Positions 54,501 through 61,938 of a DNA stretch of 64,000 nt are shown piece after piece. This DNA is from an uncultured Lewinella sp. (GTDB taxonomy: Bacteria > Bacteroidota > Bacteroidia > Chitinophagales > Saprospiraceae). The DNA is taken from assembly GCA_913057725.1 (NCBI GenBank), contig CAJXOS010000012.1, forward strand, positions 1-64,000, in the 5' to 3' direction. The first letter of the stretch is position 1; each line of letters opens with the position of its first letter. Made by a program: the position numbers and the translations under genes. The notes beneath the pieces were generated by a model that worked only from the letters and a program-made list of their open reading frames with translations, did no database searches and was not told the DNA's origin.

Positions 54501-55083
54501 AAAAAGAATCGGAATAAAGACTAGCTAATAAACCGTCTTCAGCTTGCAGGATACCAGGGTGATAATTTAACTTAAAGGTCAGTCCATAAAATTCGGAAAA
54601 GCGACTTTCCTCTCCTAAGGACATAATCACCTGTACTGATTGATCAGATGCCACTGCTTCATCACTGGGAATGAAGTTCATCTCTGGCCTATCAAACAGA
54701 CTTCCGGGAGCTGGCCCTTGAAAGGCATCGGGATCAAGAGTTCCGTGAACCAAACCAAAATTTTGACTTAGCACATCGGCATCATTGGCATCGATTCGGC
54801 CATTACCGTTAGCATCACCGTAAGCATAATTGGTGCTTTCTGGAAATTGCTCTGCCCAGGGGTTGCCCATAGCTTGTTCTTCCCAAGTAGTATCCCCATC
54901 TGGTCGATCGGGGCCCGCAGATCGATTCGCTACTCCCCAATAGAGGAAGTCTACACCATTTACGATACCATTGTTGTTGATATCGCCAGGCCAAATCATT
55001 TGCGCGCTTAATAAATACGGAAGAAAAACAGAAAGAGTAAGAAGACTAAGGGTACGAGTAGTCATCCGATACATAGTGTTCAA
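45511..55083 (-). CDS. Giant (3190-residue) multidomain surface protein, T9SS type A
   Basis: A signal peptide (YLLSAQM) is followed by: a dockerin-like segment (about 30-115, GDINNNGIVNGVDF); a cohesin-like domain (about 140-280); four Kazal-type domains (about 286-486, each CPxxYDPVCGCNGVTYxNAC); two PPC-type domains (about 490-745); 22 SprB-like repeats of about 82 residues (about 750-2553, G.APY.ISWTGP, LPAGTY.VTVTDANGC); a PKD domain (about 2555-2626, WQFGDGASS); a cohesin-like domain; a carboxypeptidase-regulatory-like domain; dockerin-like calcium motifs (GDANCNDAFTTLDL); another cohesin-like domain; and a T9SS type A domain (about 3105-3190). It is an adhesin or matrix protein secreted by T9SS. 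SprB-like repeats usually occur in type B cargo, so the type A signal here is notable. Confidence 0.93.
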   Translation of the reverse strand: MNTMYRMTTRTLSLLTLSVFLPYLLSAQMIWPGDINNNGIVNGVDFLYWGVANRSAGPDRPDGDTTWEEQAMGNPWAEQFPESTNYAYGDANGNGRIDANDADVLSQNFGLVHGTLDPDAFQGPAPGSLFDRPEMNFIPSDEAVASDQSVQVIMSLGEESRFSEFYGLTFKLNYHPGILQAEDGLLASLYSDSFFNPENANVAAFVQNNSAAGSATITLVRTNQEDVAGGGKLARFILNFADLTVPNTPSQLNFTISDVMAIDSEMNSVLIASSTFGFTALGASTGGCPNTISPVCGSDGVTYLNSCYAEAAGVYDYTPGTCFDDSCIDPTEIDPNANCPAVYEPVCGCNDVTYPNQCAADAAGVQSTVPGPCADNDCYDPQYVVTSAGTSVDTGTGVITVDCPTAYDPVCGCNGVTYANACMAEAAGITLYTPGTCESSCIDPFEIDPDAVCPLNYDPVCGCNGVTYPNACRADAAGVTSYTSGPCSGTSAWCEEAIPIQCGDFLPYETTVGAGNNILQYPGCTNTTFLGPDRVYVIEKQTVGDLQIGLEILTPGMDLDLFLLADNCSQLTCLAKSTTSNNNTNNEGIVLEDAPIGTYYIVVDGQYAQSEGAFRLEVSCGYLYCGDAVQLQCGEVYWGTNLYGNDDVSLYGCDGNVLNVENNGPEIVHTFTTTEDGPVTISMGGLEANLELFLLRSCDRGDCIEYSQNSGTTNEYINEYLPAGTYYVVVDGFNGAVSGYDLLVECTSECDFELADLSATSSSCGQSTGSIHIASSGGTPNYLVTYSGPISGSFTTSSNSCTIYYLPPGTYTITKTDSQGCTITGTVTILGGGNLSATLTPNDAICMTEGSIDVSIHNGQAPYQIYVNGPTSGNLTANTDNFNLGSLDPGDYTIHITDANGCSISQQVTINHSSGNFTWTYTVTPADCGGYGAIHVQTYNGDPPYNILVSGPVSGGATAYASSFNIINLPGGTYQVTIEDDNWCQITRTIVIPDGNLDVSATPYPGVCGENGSIGVSVGNGSAPYLISWSGPQSGSVSTSSSNYTIPNLPAGYYTITVEDDNGCTDYETVTLTTGEGGGLSINVIPLPGGCSQNGALWIDIYSGSPDYTITWTGPESGTLTTSDDGLDIGNLPCGTYYVVITDSNGCSGSQTVEIGGCDEIDVDLTPENGICGQPGSVLVTINGGSPTYVVSWTGPQSGQTSTATNVLNIPNLPAGTYSVQVTDANGCTDYAVTQVITAESNLQITTSVSEAVCGAGGTIGVNLSGGVGPYQISWTGPESGSITTPNPSTTIGDLTAGVYTIYAVDANGCSATASEEILNLGTDLEISLVGNNGICTDFGNIGIYIANGTAPYLVSWSGPLNGSASTSSNVYQLDNTPAGTYTVVVTDANGCSTSGTVTVSVENNLIATVSPIDGLCGSTGTIIVNIAEGSPNYTISWTGPQSGSVTIVGNQYAITSLPSGAYTVVITDSNGCTRTLTTVVNNSNGGLEITTALIYNICGQYNTIWVDIVGGTPPYTVTWVGTETGSGSTNTQGFEIMDLPPGTYKVTVVDVNGCMDMEQDIIIYPSPIDLFDATPISGICGEDGSIQINIDGGTEPYVLNWNGPVSGTQTYANGGTYVLDDLPGGTYVLTLTDSNGCTETETVVVDTGSTVEIITALIYNECGQYNTIWVDIVGGTPPYVITWVGPENGSATTTTQGYEIEDLPPGTYKVTVVDANGCMDMEQDIIIYPSPVDIFTATPNPGICGDDGSITVDIFGGTGPYVLNWTGPTSGSQTYATSGTYLLDNLPAGTYTLTLTDANGCTEIETVTVTVSGSTVEITTALIYNECGQYNTIWVDIIGGTPPYIITWTGGENGSATTTTQGYEIEDLPPGTYKVTVIDVNGCMDMEQDIIIYPAPINLFTATPINATCAGPGSIVVNVLEGTAPYSLTWTGPQNGNTSFAGDTYTITNLPAGTYTLTLTDVNGCAEVEVVTVTEAEDEVDLTATGNVGDCISDGSITTQTIGGDGSYTLVWTGPESGSTTIIGNAPYQIPDLMPGTYTITVDDGNGCDDMETVVLPDPESGFVIGVIPYPGFCGDLGQIVVNIGGGDAPYLVSWTGPQSGSLTTNSSSVTIPDLVSGTYTVTVSSGDCSDTGSTSLMNQGNSLTISADPQDGNCLNPASFVLTFGGGTGPYLLSWNGPVNGSVQVNGNSYVLNDVPTGFYNFTLTDANNCSIATIGSVGNSSIDMDLVGTNGICGDNASITVTITGGTAPYNISWYGEVEGFVTTNSSVYTIEPLPGSPYIITVVDANGCTATDNITLESGPTDFEVVHSVSNNGCGALNNIWMDFFNGVGPYTVQWIGPTSGTVTTNNPYYDIENAASGVYIIIVTDGNNCVDVQWVEVINIQNTLQVNFVPYDGSCGGPASIGVYIDGGTPWYTIAWNLGSTPEGEVDINSNHYTIDDLEAGTYYVRVTDADGCQQTANVTVATPDNVLQVDPTVVGPGCSTLGSIGLLFGEGQAPFDITWSGTASGSATSNNTSYVIGGLNGGNYSVNVTDANGCSNTLYLIVPGSTPGNLVAGFTYTIDGPTVTFENQSSNGWYNWQFGDGASSGVTNPVYNYLLPGTYEVCLTVSGTCGSETHCEFITITGQSNQAILDIGETEGGPNATVLVPVTINNVDDLISLAGTIEVMNEEVAIITGVTNAAIAPQYNVSNNTFSYYNNSGDGIDIGGEVTLFYLNVLLLGDAGESTILKFIQTPLPVEVGAIVDGIPGTVPYSLSMGSASIVNMAALNGQLSTYWSEGIMDAAVTISGPGYEETMMTNESGVYNLPDLNPGMEYTVSAEKNADATNGLSTYALFIGQRFLLGMNPPQITSPYQVIAGDANCNDAFTTLDLFLIQRLIIGAQTEFDNCPSWVFVTEGQDMPGDFDAYNVFPYESTNTMMLMEAETANFVGVKVGDILGQANPSNFGGEDEGRNLDPLPFVAENPAVQAGEEVTLYFRSDAFQDMVSYQFGVEFATGQLEFVEFLPAEEEPFQTVVAGDSDAANGKLRLSWFSLDGNGHSASSATPLFGLKFRALSNITDWNGLVRVDPNGMLPEAYNSTDDAFEPELQFGGTVTSTIDQTAKAFRLDQNNPNPFGGRTTIDFYLPEAGLTIFTIRDAYGKLIWQQQKDYGAGEQRLRLDELTLPAGVYYYTLQAGKQTATRSMVVVRP
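47425..52836 (-). repeat. Coding repeats: 22 SprB-like units of about 246 bases
   Basis: Twenty-two consecutive units, each beginning near a Cys-G-x-x-G/N-S/T-I motif and ending with DANGC plus a short beta strand, were counted in the translation of the giant gene. Unit length is about 80-84 residues. Similarity between neighbours is moderate except in the block at 49380-50640. Confidence 0.85.
49380..50640 (-). repeat. Recently expanded two-unit block, period about 492-495 bases
   Basis: Units 10, 12 and 14 are nearly identical (ALIYNxCGQYNTIWVDIVGG, DLPPGTYKVTVVDxNGCMD, MEQDIIIYPSP) and alternate with a second kind of unit (11, 13, 15). The DNA anchor ATATCCTG recurs at about 49412, 49907 and 50399. 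This shows duplication of a two-unit block of about 164 residues. Confidence 0.8.
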
Positions 55084-55436
55084 TGGTTTTACCGAACATA
55101 GGACGAACTTATTAGTCTAAGTCACTGGAAATGCACTAATCCAGTATACAATTCAAGAGAATCGTAATCGTCTTGTTACGGTAGGTCGTTACTAAGGATA
55201 TACTTACACAAGTGCAGCAATGCACCCGCGCTTGCAAGCATCGGAATGTAAAGGAGAGTTATTGGCGGTGACCGCCCAGATTTGTAAGGGTTTTTAGCGT
55301 TTACACGCAGCGTAAATGTACTAAAAAGCGCGCGGATCACATGAATTTACGACCCCTTCTCGTTATATTTTTTTTATGTTAAACCATAGATGTTCAGTCC
55401 CTTAGTTAAATATGCAGCTCAATCTCTTTTAGTGTT
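55084..55436. other. Divergent intergenic region before the giant gene
   Basis: No gene is seen. A perfect palindrome GGCGGTGACCGCC lies at 55264-55276. No clear TAnnTTTG element was found on either strand, though TATGTTCG, one base off, lies shortly upstream of the giant gene on the minus strand. Confidence 0.5.
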
Positions 55437-56471
55437 ATGAAGACAATTGCCATAACAACCTTAGTGCAATTACTGTCCACCAGTTTTCTCATCGCTCAAC
55501 TCGATCAACTTTACTGCACTATTGATCTCCCTACTGACACCATAATGATTGGTCAACCCCTTCCCGTAAAATACTATGTACGGAACCAGGGAAAGCGGCC
55601 TATCGACGTATACTACGACCCCATAGGCACCTATTGGAACGACATTGGTAGAGACGAGACTTTTGAGGTAGATTGCTTCGATGAGCAGGGGAACCTACTT
55701 GAACACCGTGTTGCGATCGAATCTCAGATTGTCTCTTACAGTAAGTATGTCGGTTTGCAGGAAATCGGAAGCACAGACAGCTTGGAGTACGTTTTGTGGT
55801 TAGAAGACTGGGTAGCGATCAACTCGCCGGGCACTTATCGTTTTGAGATTCGTAAGAAGGCCGTAATTGATAAGATTATTAGAGGGCCTGGAAAAGTGTT
55901 GAATTGTAGCCAATCAATTGTTGTTATTCCATTTGATTCGCTGCGCTTAGAACAGCACCTCGCCGACTTATGGTCGACCATTACTACCACAGGAATAGCT
56001 TCCAGATACGAGCAGGAAGCCTTAGTCAGGAATCCATCTGAGCGAGCCATTCCTTATTTACGTATGCTGGTCGAAAATTCAGGGCAATATCAACGTATCG
56101 TTAATGGCATCAAGGGACTTTCAAAGTACACATCAAACACCGTGGCGTTCCAAGCCATAGCCAAGATATTTGATCCAAAGAACGATCAGCCCTTAGTCCC
56201 CGCCCGCACACCTATTCTAGAAGAAAGTCTCATGCAGAATATTCGAGGTTTCGCATTTCGAGCAATGTCTCAATTTCAGGATTCGCTCAGTCTTCCTCTT
56301 GTTCTCAATTTGGAAGAACACCCAGACAGCAAGGTTCGCATGCGTGTTATACAGCATCTATATCATCGCGATCAGGAGATAGCAAAACCGGTCATTGAAA
56401 GACGCCTAAATGACGAAAGTGAGGATGTTCGCAAAGAGGCAAGGTGGATGTTTAAGCGCTTACAAGAATAA
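55437..56471 (+). CDS. Hypothetical secreted protein with HEAT-like C-terminus
   Basis: A 344-residue protein with a signal peptide (to LIAQLDQ). The N-terminal ~150 residues have an Ig-like strand pattern (MIGQPLPVKYYVRNQGKRPIDVYYD, GTYRFEIRKKAV). The C-terminal part (about 170-344) is helical with HEAT-repeat-like pairs: SLPLVLNLEEHPDSKVRMRVIQHLYHR and KPVIERRLNDESEDVRKEARWMFKRL. A protein-binding role in the periplasm is plausible. No family was recognised. It stands alone, divergent from the giant gene. Confidence 0.75.
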   Translation: MKTIAITTLVQLLSTSFLIAQLDQLYCTIDLPTDTIMIGQPLPVKYYVRNQGKRPIDVYYDPIGTYWNDIGRDETFEVDCFDEQGNLLEHRVAIESQIVSYSKYVGLQEIGSTDSLEYVLWLEDWVAINSPGTYRFEIRKKAVIDKIIRGPGKVLNCSQSIVVIPFDSLRLEQHLADLWSTITTTGIASRYEQEALVRNPSERAIPYLRMLVENSGQYQRIVNGIKGLSKYTSNTVAFQAIAKIFDPKNDQPLVPARTPILEESLMQNIRGFAFRAMSQFQDSLSLPLVLNLEEHPDSKVRMRVIQHLYHRDQEIAKPVIERRLNDESEDVRKEARWMFKRLQE

Positions 56472-56598
56472 ATTATCACTCCGATCAGTTTGAAGAGAAA
56501 GTCTTTTGTTTTTATCAAGCACTATTCGTTTCAACCACTATTGTCGTGGGCTTGTTAGCATCTTAAGCGTACATTTGCCCACAAATAACAACACCAAT

Positions 56599-57198
56599 AT
56601 GCATCATCCGATTTTTGCCTGGTCTTTTGTTCTCTTACTACTCATTGCCGCCTGTACACCTGCTGCTGAAGAAACTAATGAGGAGAGTGCTGACAGACAA
56701 CAATTCCTAGCTTCAACCGAGCCTCTACCGGAATTCACTACCACCGTAGTTGAAGCCGAGCTAGCCAGCCCACGCAAGGAAATGAAAGGGGAGCTAAACG
56801 GGGTCAACATTGTAGTTAATTATGGCAGTCCTTCCGTAAAAGGGCGTGCCATCTGGAACTCTCTGGTGCCTTACGGCGAAGTATGGCGCACTGGTGCCAA
56901 CGAAGCCACCAAAGTAACCTTTGACCAAGCCATTACCATTGGTGGTTCTGAGCTACCAGCCGGCACCTATGGTTTGTTCACGGTACCCTCTGCTGAAGGC
57001 TGGGAGGTGATCTTTAATGCAGAAGCTGATCAGTGGGGAGCTTATGAGTATAATGCCGACAAAGACGTTCTTCGAGTACAAACTCAAGCCTTCATGCAAG
57101 AAGACACAACCGAAACCTTGGAGTTCACACTCGGCCGCAACGCCATAGTGATGGAATGGGAACGACTTCGGTTACCCATCCCTATCGTAGGTGAATAG
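56599..57198 (+). CDS. DUF2911 family lipoprotein
   Basis: About 199 residues from the ATG at 56599. The 31-residue in-frame extension upstream is polar, and it includes the TACATTTG -7-like element at 56570-56577, so it is not coding. The lipoprotein signal is ...LLLLIAACTP. The DUF2911 core follows: VNYGSPSVKGRAIWNSLVPYGEVWRTGANEATKVTFDQ, then GTYGLFTVPSAEGWEVIFN. This Bacteroidota family has no known function. The gene is followed by a strong hairpin. Confidence 0.92.
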   Translation: MHHPIFAWSFVLLLLIAACTPAAEETNEESADRQQFLASTEPLPEFTTTVVEAELASPRKEMKGELNGVNIVVNYGSPSVKGRAIWNSLVPYGEVWRTGANEATKVTFDQAITIGGSELPAGTYGLFTVPSAEGWEVIFNAEADQWGAYEYNADKDVLRVQTQAFMQEDTTETLEFTLGRNAIVMEWERLRLPIPIVGE

Positions 57199-57236
57199 AA
57201 GCAAAACATTCTACATCCTTTACGCTAAGAAAAAAG

Positions 57237-57270
57237 AAGCCAGGCCCCCGTAATGGGCACCTGGCTTTCT
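57237..57270. terminator. Bidirectional terminator between DUF2911 and the ABC-M1 gene
   Basis: AAGCCAGG (57237-57244) pairs with CCTGGCTT (57260-57267). T-rich runs follow on both strands, with TTTTTT on the minus side. It separates two convergent genes. Confidence 0.85.
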
Positions 57271-57313
57271 TGATTACTCACCTTTATACTTTAGTCAGCT
57301 CTCAGCGATAGAT

Positions 57314-60300
57314 TTATTCTTCTATTCGGTTTAGCTTTTTGACGTTGTCATCCGGGAAGCGATCGATCAGTAGATAATTAGGGTCAATACCAGCCTCCAA
57401 CGGCTCTTCATCTACAATCATAGTGAAGCTGGCAGTAGGGCCATTGATCCGGTGCTTTTCTACCGTCAACAATCGATTGTTCTGCTTGCCTTCTTCGGCT
57501 TCTGCCAAAACACCGACTTCGATCCAGTCATTAAATTCTAATGGAGTTTCATGACCAACGGAGTCCGCTCGGAACTTATTCACTTCCACCGTCACGTTCA
57601 CCTCATAACGACCATCCGGTAGCTCTTTATAAGACGCCTCCGTTGTTCGGTTGCTGTATAGGGTGATGGTTTCAAACATATCTTCTACGAGATACAGAAG
57701 GCTATCTGGCGTTGCCGCCTTGATAAACTCGATACATTCCAGCGAGGTCGTATAAGGTGCCTCCTGATATGCTACCGCATCTACATAGTTTTTAAGTGCT
57801 GCATTTAAGCTATCCTCTCCAATGTACTCTCGAAGAGCATACATAACCACACTTCCTTTACGATAGTGGATATAAGGCTGATTCTCATTGTACAACAAAG
57901 GCTGCTCACCTTCACGCTCGCCACTACGGCCGCGTAAATAGCGATCCATTTCGTACTTCAAGAACTGCTTCATCTTGTCTTTTCCGTAAGCTTCTTCCAT
58001 GACCATTAAAGCGCTATACTGAGCAAAAGATTCCGACATCATTGTAGCCCCTTGCGCCAATGCACCAATCACCTGGTGTGCCCACCACTGGTGCGCCATC
58101 TCGTGCGCAACTACATAGTAGACGCCATCGATAGCATCCTCTTCGCGTAGGTCTGCCATAAAACCGATACTCTCAGAATAAGGCATTGTGCCAGGGAACG
58201 CCTGAGCAAAGCTGGCGTAACGTGGAAACTCGATAATGCGCGCTTGGGTATGCGGATATGGACCGAAGTTAGCCGAGCAGTAACTCAAGGAGTGCTTCAC
58301 CGACTTCACCATCTTATCAATGTTGTACTCGTGGCCTGGGTGGTAGTAAATCTCTACATCTACCTCTTCACCGGAAGGTCCTTGCCAGGTGTCCCGTTCA
58401 ATCTCATAAGCTGCTGAGATAAAGCTGTAGAAATTCAGCGATTTGTGGTCCAGTGCATATTCATAGTAGCGACGACCATCTTCTTCCCACTCTCGGAGCA
58501 GTGAGCCTGGTGCTATCGCCACCTGATCGGCACTAGTACTGATCACGGAACGTACATCTACCCAATCCGAATCACTAGAGATATAGGTATTGGAGCAAGT
58601 TTTGCTACAATCATGCGTCAGTTCTGGCATGCGCGGACGCTTCGGCAACTCTTGGTCGCGACGATCATCGCGGCTGCTGAGTTCACGCCCGGCATCATAA
58701 CCGAACGTAGGCATAAAATCTCCATTGCTAACGAAAGTACCATTAGGGACTACTCGTAAGTTAGATACCTCATTCTCAATACCAGTACTTACGTAGTTGG
58801 ATTCCACTTCAATCTGCAGGCTATCGCCTGGTGCTAAAGGCGTAGACAGCGAATAAATCTGGTAACGCAAGGTAGTATCGTTCCACACTAACTCACTCCC
58901 AGGAATGCTCGTTGTCGCCTTGAAATCGGAAGGTAAACTGAGGTGAATACTGTCTAAAGCTACATTGTGCTTATTGACGACCCACATGCTGGCCTTGGTC
59001 AGGAAGTCTCTTTCCGCTGGGAAGATTTCAATCTCGTAGTCAACAGATACAATCCGTGGCTGAGGGGTACCTTGATACTGCTTGTAGTCCTGCTCATACT
59101 TAGCGCGGCGTTCATCCAGCACATCACCAGGTGTAATCGTATTTACGACCTTCGTCTGATAATATAAGAAGCCACCAATGAGTAGCCAGGCTGCTCCTAC
59201 CCCAGCGCTCAAAACCACCGTAGGGCGATCGATACGCAAGCGGGCAATACCACGTCGTTGTGCAAAAGTATTGGCCTTACCACGCACCCAATACAAGGCA
59301 GTAGCTACCCCTAACAAAGCGGTAAAGGCCAGCCAGTACAAAATGAACCAGTGTAGGCCATTTTCAAATGGTCCCCAGGCATTCATATCTGAGTAGGTGT
59401 AAGATGGTGTTCCTCCCAGGATCGCTAGATTTGAACTGACATCTAGAGGAGACCAAATGAAGGCATTGGCCGCCACAACAACCAAAAAGACTAGGTAACC
59501 CAAGTATTTGTTGTTGACCAAAGCTTGAACAAGCAAGGCCAACATGATGTACAAGGCAAAGCCGCTTAGGTCGTATACCAAGAATTCACGCAGGTATACT
59601 CCCCATTCGAAGTTTGTGTATCCTTTAGCCGCTTGAGTTGCAACGCCAATGAACATACCTAGCACCAAAATAGTAGCTACCATTCCCAGAAGGGCCACAA
59701 ACTTCGCTACCATCGGCACCCAATTAGGAAATGGAGAGGCATCATAGAACTCGTCCATCTTGGCATCGCGCTCTTTCCAGACGATAACACCACTATAGTA
59801 CATGATGATACCGAAAAGAAACAAGTACAAGGTACCTCTAATGGCGTCTACCATCAGGTAAGTGACGGGGTGGTTACCAGTACCAAACCACTGGTCGACG
59901 AATTGTATTCCAAAGCCCATGTTCAGGCCACCAGCAATCAAAATCACGATGAAGGCCGTACTCTTGGCAATACCCATGAATTCCACCTTCGTCTGATGCC
60001 ACAGTTGACTGACAGCCGTACCGATTCCGTCATTGACGGTTACTTTAGGTAGGGCGATCGCTTTACCGATAGCAAAGCGCGGCGAAGCTTCCGTAGTACT
60101 CGTCTTGCCCTTCTTACGTTCTTTGCGACGCGTGAAGGAAAATCGCCAATACGTGAGAGCAAAGATCAGCAGAGATACCCCAATCCAGATCAAGCGGTTG
60201 AGGAGCAAGGCTCCACTGAATCCTAACCACAGGGTATTCTTATCATCCATTGTCCAGTACTTGGTTTCCAGCGTCAGCGTATTGATAGCCAGTGGGTCCG

Positions 60301-60925
60301 CTAGCTTGACTAGCATTTCATTATCCAAGTCTGACATTAAGCTCCCCGTTACGCCATAGCCAACCAGAAGAACGATAGCTCCCAGGAAGGAAATTACGCT
60401 TGAACGAAACAGTGCCGCTAGCGCAAAAATAATCGCTCCAATAAAGAGCGTATTGGGTAGTACCAAGAGCAAGAAACTATTGACATAGGCCCCCAAATAG
60501 AACGGTCCTACCTGATCGGCATCGACCCACCAGCTGCTTAAGCTCGCTAGAAAAATGGCGAGATAAATACCCAGTGCCGGGATCGTAGCTGCTACAGTAG
60601 CGCCAAAGAAGCGCCCACCGAGATAGCCCCACTTGCTCAGCGGAGTAGAGAAGAGGATCTGATCGTACTTGACGCTGTAGTCCCGCAGGGCGGAAGTATT
60701 CATAAATGCCGTGACCATGAGTAAGCCGATGAAGGTCATCATGGCCGGGTAAAACATGATCGCGAAGGGTGAATTGACATTAACATTGCCTAAGTCCTGG
60801 CCCACCTGGATGCTATCAGAAACCGATGCCCCATAAATGAGCAAGAAGTTGACAATGATAAAGATGTACACCATTGGCTGTCGAAGCCGGGTGCGTAGTT
60901 CAAATTGAAAAAACTCTTTAAACAT
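57314..60925 (-). CDS. ABC-2 type permease fused to an M1-like metallopeptidase
   Basis: A 1203-residue membrane protein. Residues about 1-600 hold an ABC-2-type permease duplicated into roughly twelve helices. The C-terminal ~500 residues form a periplasmic M1 aminopeptidase-like domain: VAHEMAHQWWAHQ near residue 940 supplies two zinc His and the catalytic Glu, and SESFAQY supplies the third ligand with a 19-residue gap, one more than typical. The usual GAMEN is GTMPYSES, so exopeptidase specificity may differ. It follows its ATPase by 12 bases in one operon. It may couple membrane transport to peptide processing; the substrate is unknown. Confidence 0.92.
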   Translation of the reverse strand: MFKEFFQFELRTRLRQPMVYIFIIVNFLLIYGASVSDSIQVGQDLGNVNVNSPFAIMFYPAMMTFIGLLMVTAFMNTSALRDYSVKYDQILFSTPLSKWGYLGGRFFGATVAATIPALGIYLAIFLASLSSWWVDADQVGPFYLGAYVNSFLLLVLPNTLFIGAIIFALAALFRSSVISFLGAIVLLVGYGVTGSLMSDLDNEMLVKLADPLAINTLTLETKYWTMDDKNTLWLGFSGALLLNRLIWIGVSLLIFALTYWRFSFTRRKERKKGKTSTTEASPRFAIGKAIALPKVTVNDGIGTAVSQLWHQTKVEFMGIAKSTAFIVILIAGGLNMGFGIQFVDQWFGTGNHPVTYLMVDAIRGTLYLFLFGIIMYYSGVIVWKERDAKMDEFYDASPFPNWVPMVAKFVALLGMVATILVLGMFIGVATQAAKGYTNFEWGVYLREFLVYDLSGFALYIMLALLVQALVNNKYLGYLVFLVVVAANAFIWSPLDVSSNLAILGGTPSYTYSDMNAWGPFENGLHWFILYWLAFTALLGVATALYWVRGKANTFAQRRGIARLRIDRPTVVLSAGVGAAWLLIGGFLYYQTKVVNTITPGDVLDERRAKYEQDYKQYQGTPQPRIVSVDYEIEIFPAERDFLTKASMWVVNKHNVALDSIHLSLPSDFKATTSIPGSELVWNDTTLRYQIYSLSTPLAPGDSLQIEVESNYVSTGIENEVSNLRVVPNGTFVSNGDFMPTFGYDAGRELSSRDDRRDQELPKRPRMPELTHDCSKTCSNTYISSDSDWVDVRSVISTSADQVAIAPGSLLREWEEDGRRYYEYALDHKSLNFYSFISAAYEIERDTWQGPSGEEVDVEIYYHPGHEYNIDKMVKSVKHSLSYCSANFGPYPHTQARIIEFPRYASFAQAFPGTMPYSESIGFMADLREEDAIDGVYYVVAHEMAHQWWAHQVIGALAQGATMMSESFAQYSALMVMEEAYGKDKMKQFLKYEMDRYLRGRSGEREGEQPLLYNENQPYIHYRKGSVVMYALREYIGEDSLNAALKNYVDAVAYQEAPYTTSLECIEFIKAATPDSLLYLVEDMFETITLYSNRTTEASYKELPDGRYEVNVTVEVNKFRADSVGHETPLEFNDWIEVGVLAEAEEGKQNNRLLTVEKHRINGPTASFTMIVDEEPLEAGIDPNYLLIDRFPDDNVKKLNRIEE

Positions 60926-60937
60926 GATGGCCGGGTT

Positions 60938-61804
60938 TTAGTGCATGACTTGTGAAAAGAAAACATCTTCCAGATCAGCACTGACACTGGCAAAGCCATC
61001 GCCCGGATCTGTTTCACTGCTTACGTGAATAAGCGGTTGTCCCGCCACTAGCTTGGTAGAAATGAGTTGGAACTCGCGATCATAGCGTTCCCATTCTGCT
61101 TTCGTGATCTGCTTTTCCCAAATCTTACCTTCTAAGTTGGCCATTGCTGCTTGCGGCGTACCATTGTACAGTACTTTACCATGGTGGATAATGGCCATAT
61201 TAGAGCACAGCTCTTTTACGTCATCTACAATGTGGGTAGAAAGGATAACGATTACATTTTCACCAATTTCTGCCAGCAAGTTGTAGAAACGGTTACGCTC
61301 GCCGGGGTCCAGGCCTGCAGTCGGTTCATCCACAATAATGAGCTGTGGGTTGCCAATCAGCGCCTGAGCAATACCGAAACGCTGACGCATACCTCCGGAG
61401 AAACTACTTACAGCCTTCTTTCTTTGCTCGTATAAGTTTACGCGTTCGAGCAGCGCATTGACCAACTCTTTGCGCTCGCCACCATTGGTTACGCCTTTAA
61501 GGACGGCCATATGGTTCAGAAGATCTTGAGCACTTACACGTGGGTAGACACCAAATTCCTGGGGAAGGTAGCCTAACACCTTGCGCAATTCGTGCTTTTG
61601 TTTCAGCACATCAAGATCGTTCAGCATGATACTTCCGGCATCAGGTTCTTGTAAAGTAGCAATCGTACGCATTAAGGTTGATTTACCTGCACCGTTTGGT
61701 CCTAAAAGGCCATACATACCTTTTGGAATAGTGAGGCTTACTTCATCAAGTGCCTTTACGCCGTTTGCGTAGGTTTTGGAGAGGTCTTTGATTACGAGTT
61801 CCAT
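60938..61804 (-). CDS. ABC-2 type transporter ATP-binding protein
   Basis: A 288-residue ATPase. Walker A is GPNGAGKST, the signature is SSFSGGMRQRFGIAQAL, Walker B is IIVDEPTAGLD and the switch His is LSTHIVDDV. The C-terminal extension (about 215-288) is typical of ABC-2 ATPases. It forms an operon with the permease-M1 fusion. The promoter region upstream carries a LytTR-like box (61891-61921) that may link it to the divergent two-component system. Confidence 0.95.
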   Translation of the reverse strand: MELVIKDLSKTYANGVKALDEVSLTIPKGMYGLLGPNGAGKSTLMRTIATLQEPDAGSIMLNDLDVLKQKHELRKVLGYLPQEFGVYPRVSAQDLLNHMAVLKGVTNGGERKELVNALLERVNLYEQRKKAVSSFSGGMRQRFGIAQALIGNPQLIIVDEPTAGLDPGERNRFYNLLAEIGENVIVILSTHIVDDVKELCSNMAIIHHGKVLYNGTPQAAMANLEGKIWEKQITKAEWERYDREFQLISTKLVAGQPLIHVSSETDPGDGFASVSADLEDVFFSQVMH

Positions 61805-61881
61805 ACTATGAATAAGGATTGTTAATAATCGTTTTGCTTACTTAGTTATTGCGCAGAAAATGAGGGGCGATTTTTTCTAAG

Positions 61882-61938
61882 TTTTTCAAAATAGTTAACA
61901 CACTTAAAGTGAAACGTTTAGTCAACTATTTTGAAAAA
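61882..61938. promoter_or_regulatory. LytTR-type tandem box within a large inverted repeat
   Basis: AACGTTTAG (61913-61921) fits the LytTR consensus [TA][AC][CA]GTTN[AG][TG]. ATAGTTAAC (61891-61899), a weaker match, lies exactly 13 bases upstream, the spacing of LytTR direct repeats. The flanks (61882-61899 and 61921-61938) pair in 17 of 18 positions. This is about 80 bases upstream of the ABC operon. Confidence 0.5.

Noticed and set aside
45511-55083. Cellulosome scaffold
   Set aside because: Cohesin-like and dockerin-like motifs are present, but there are no glycoside hydrolases or cellulose-binding modules nearby, and the remaining domains suit an adhesin.
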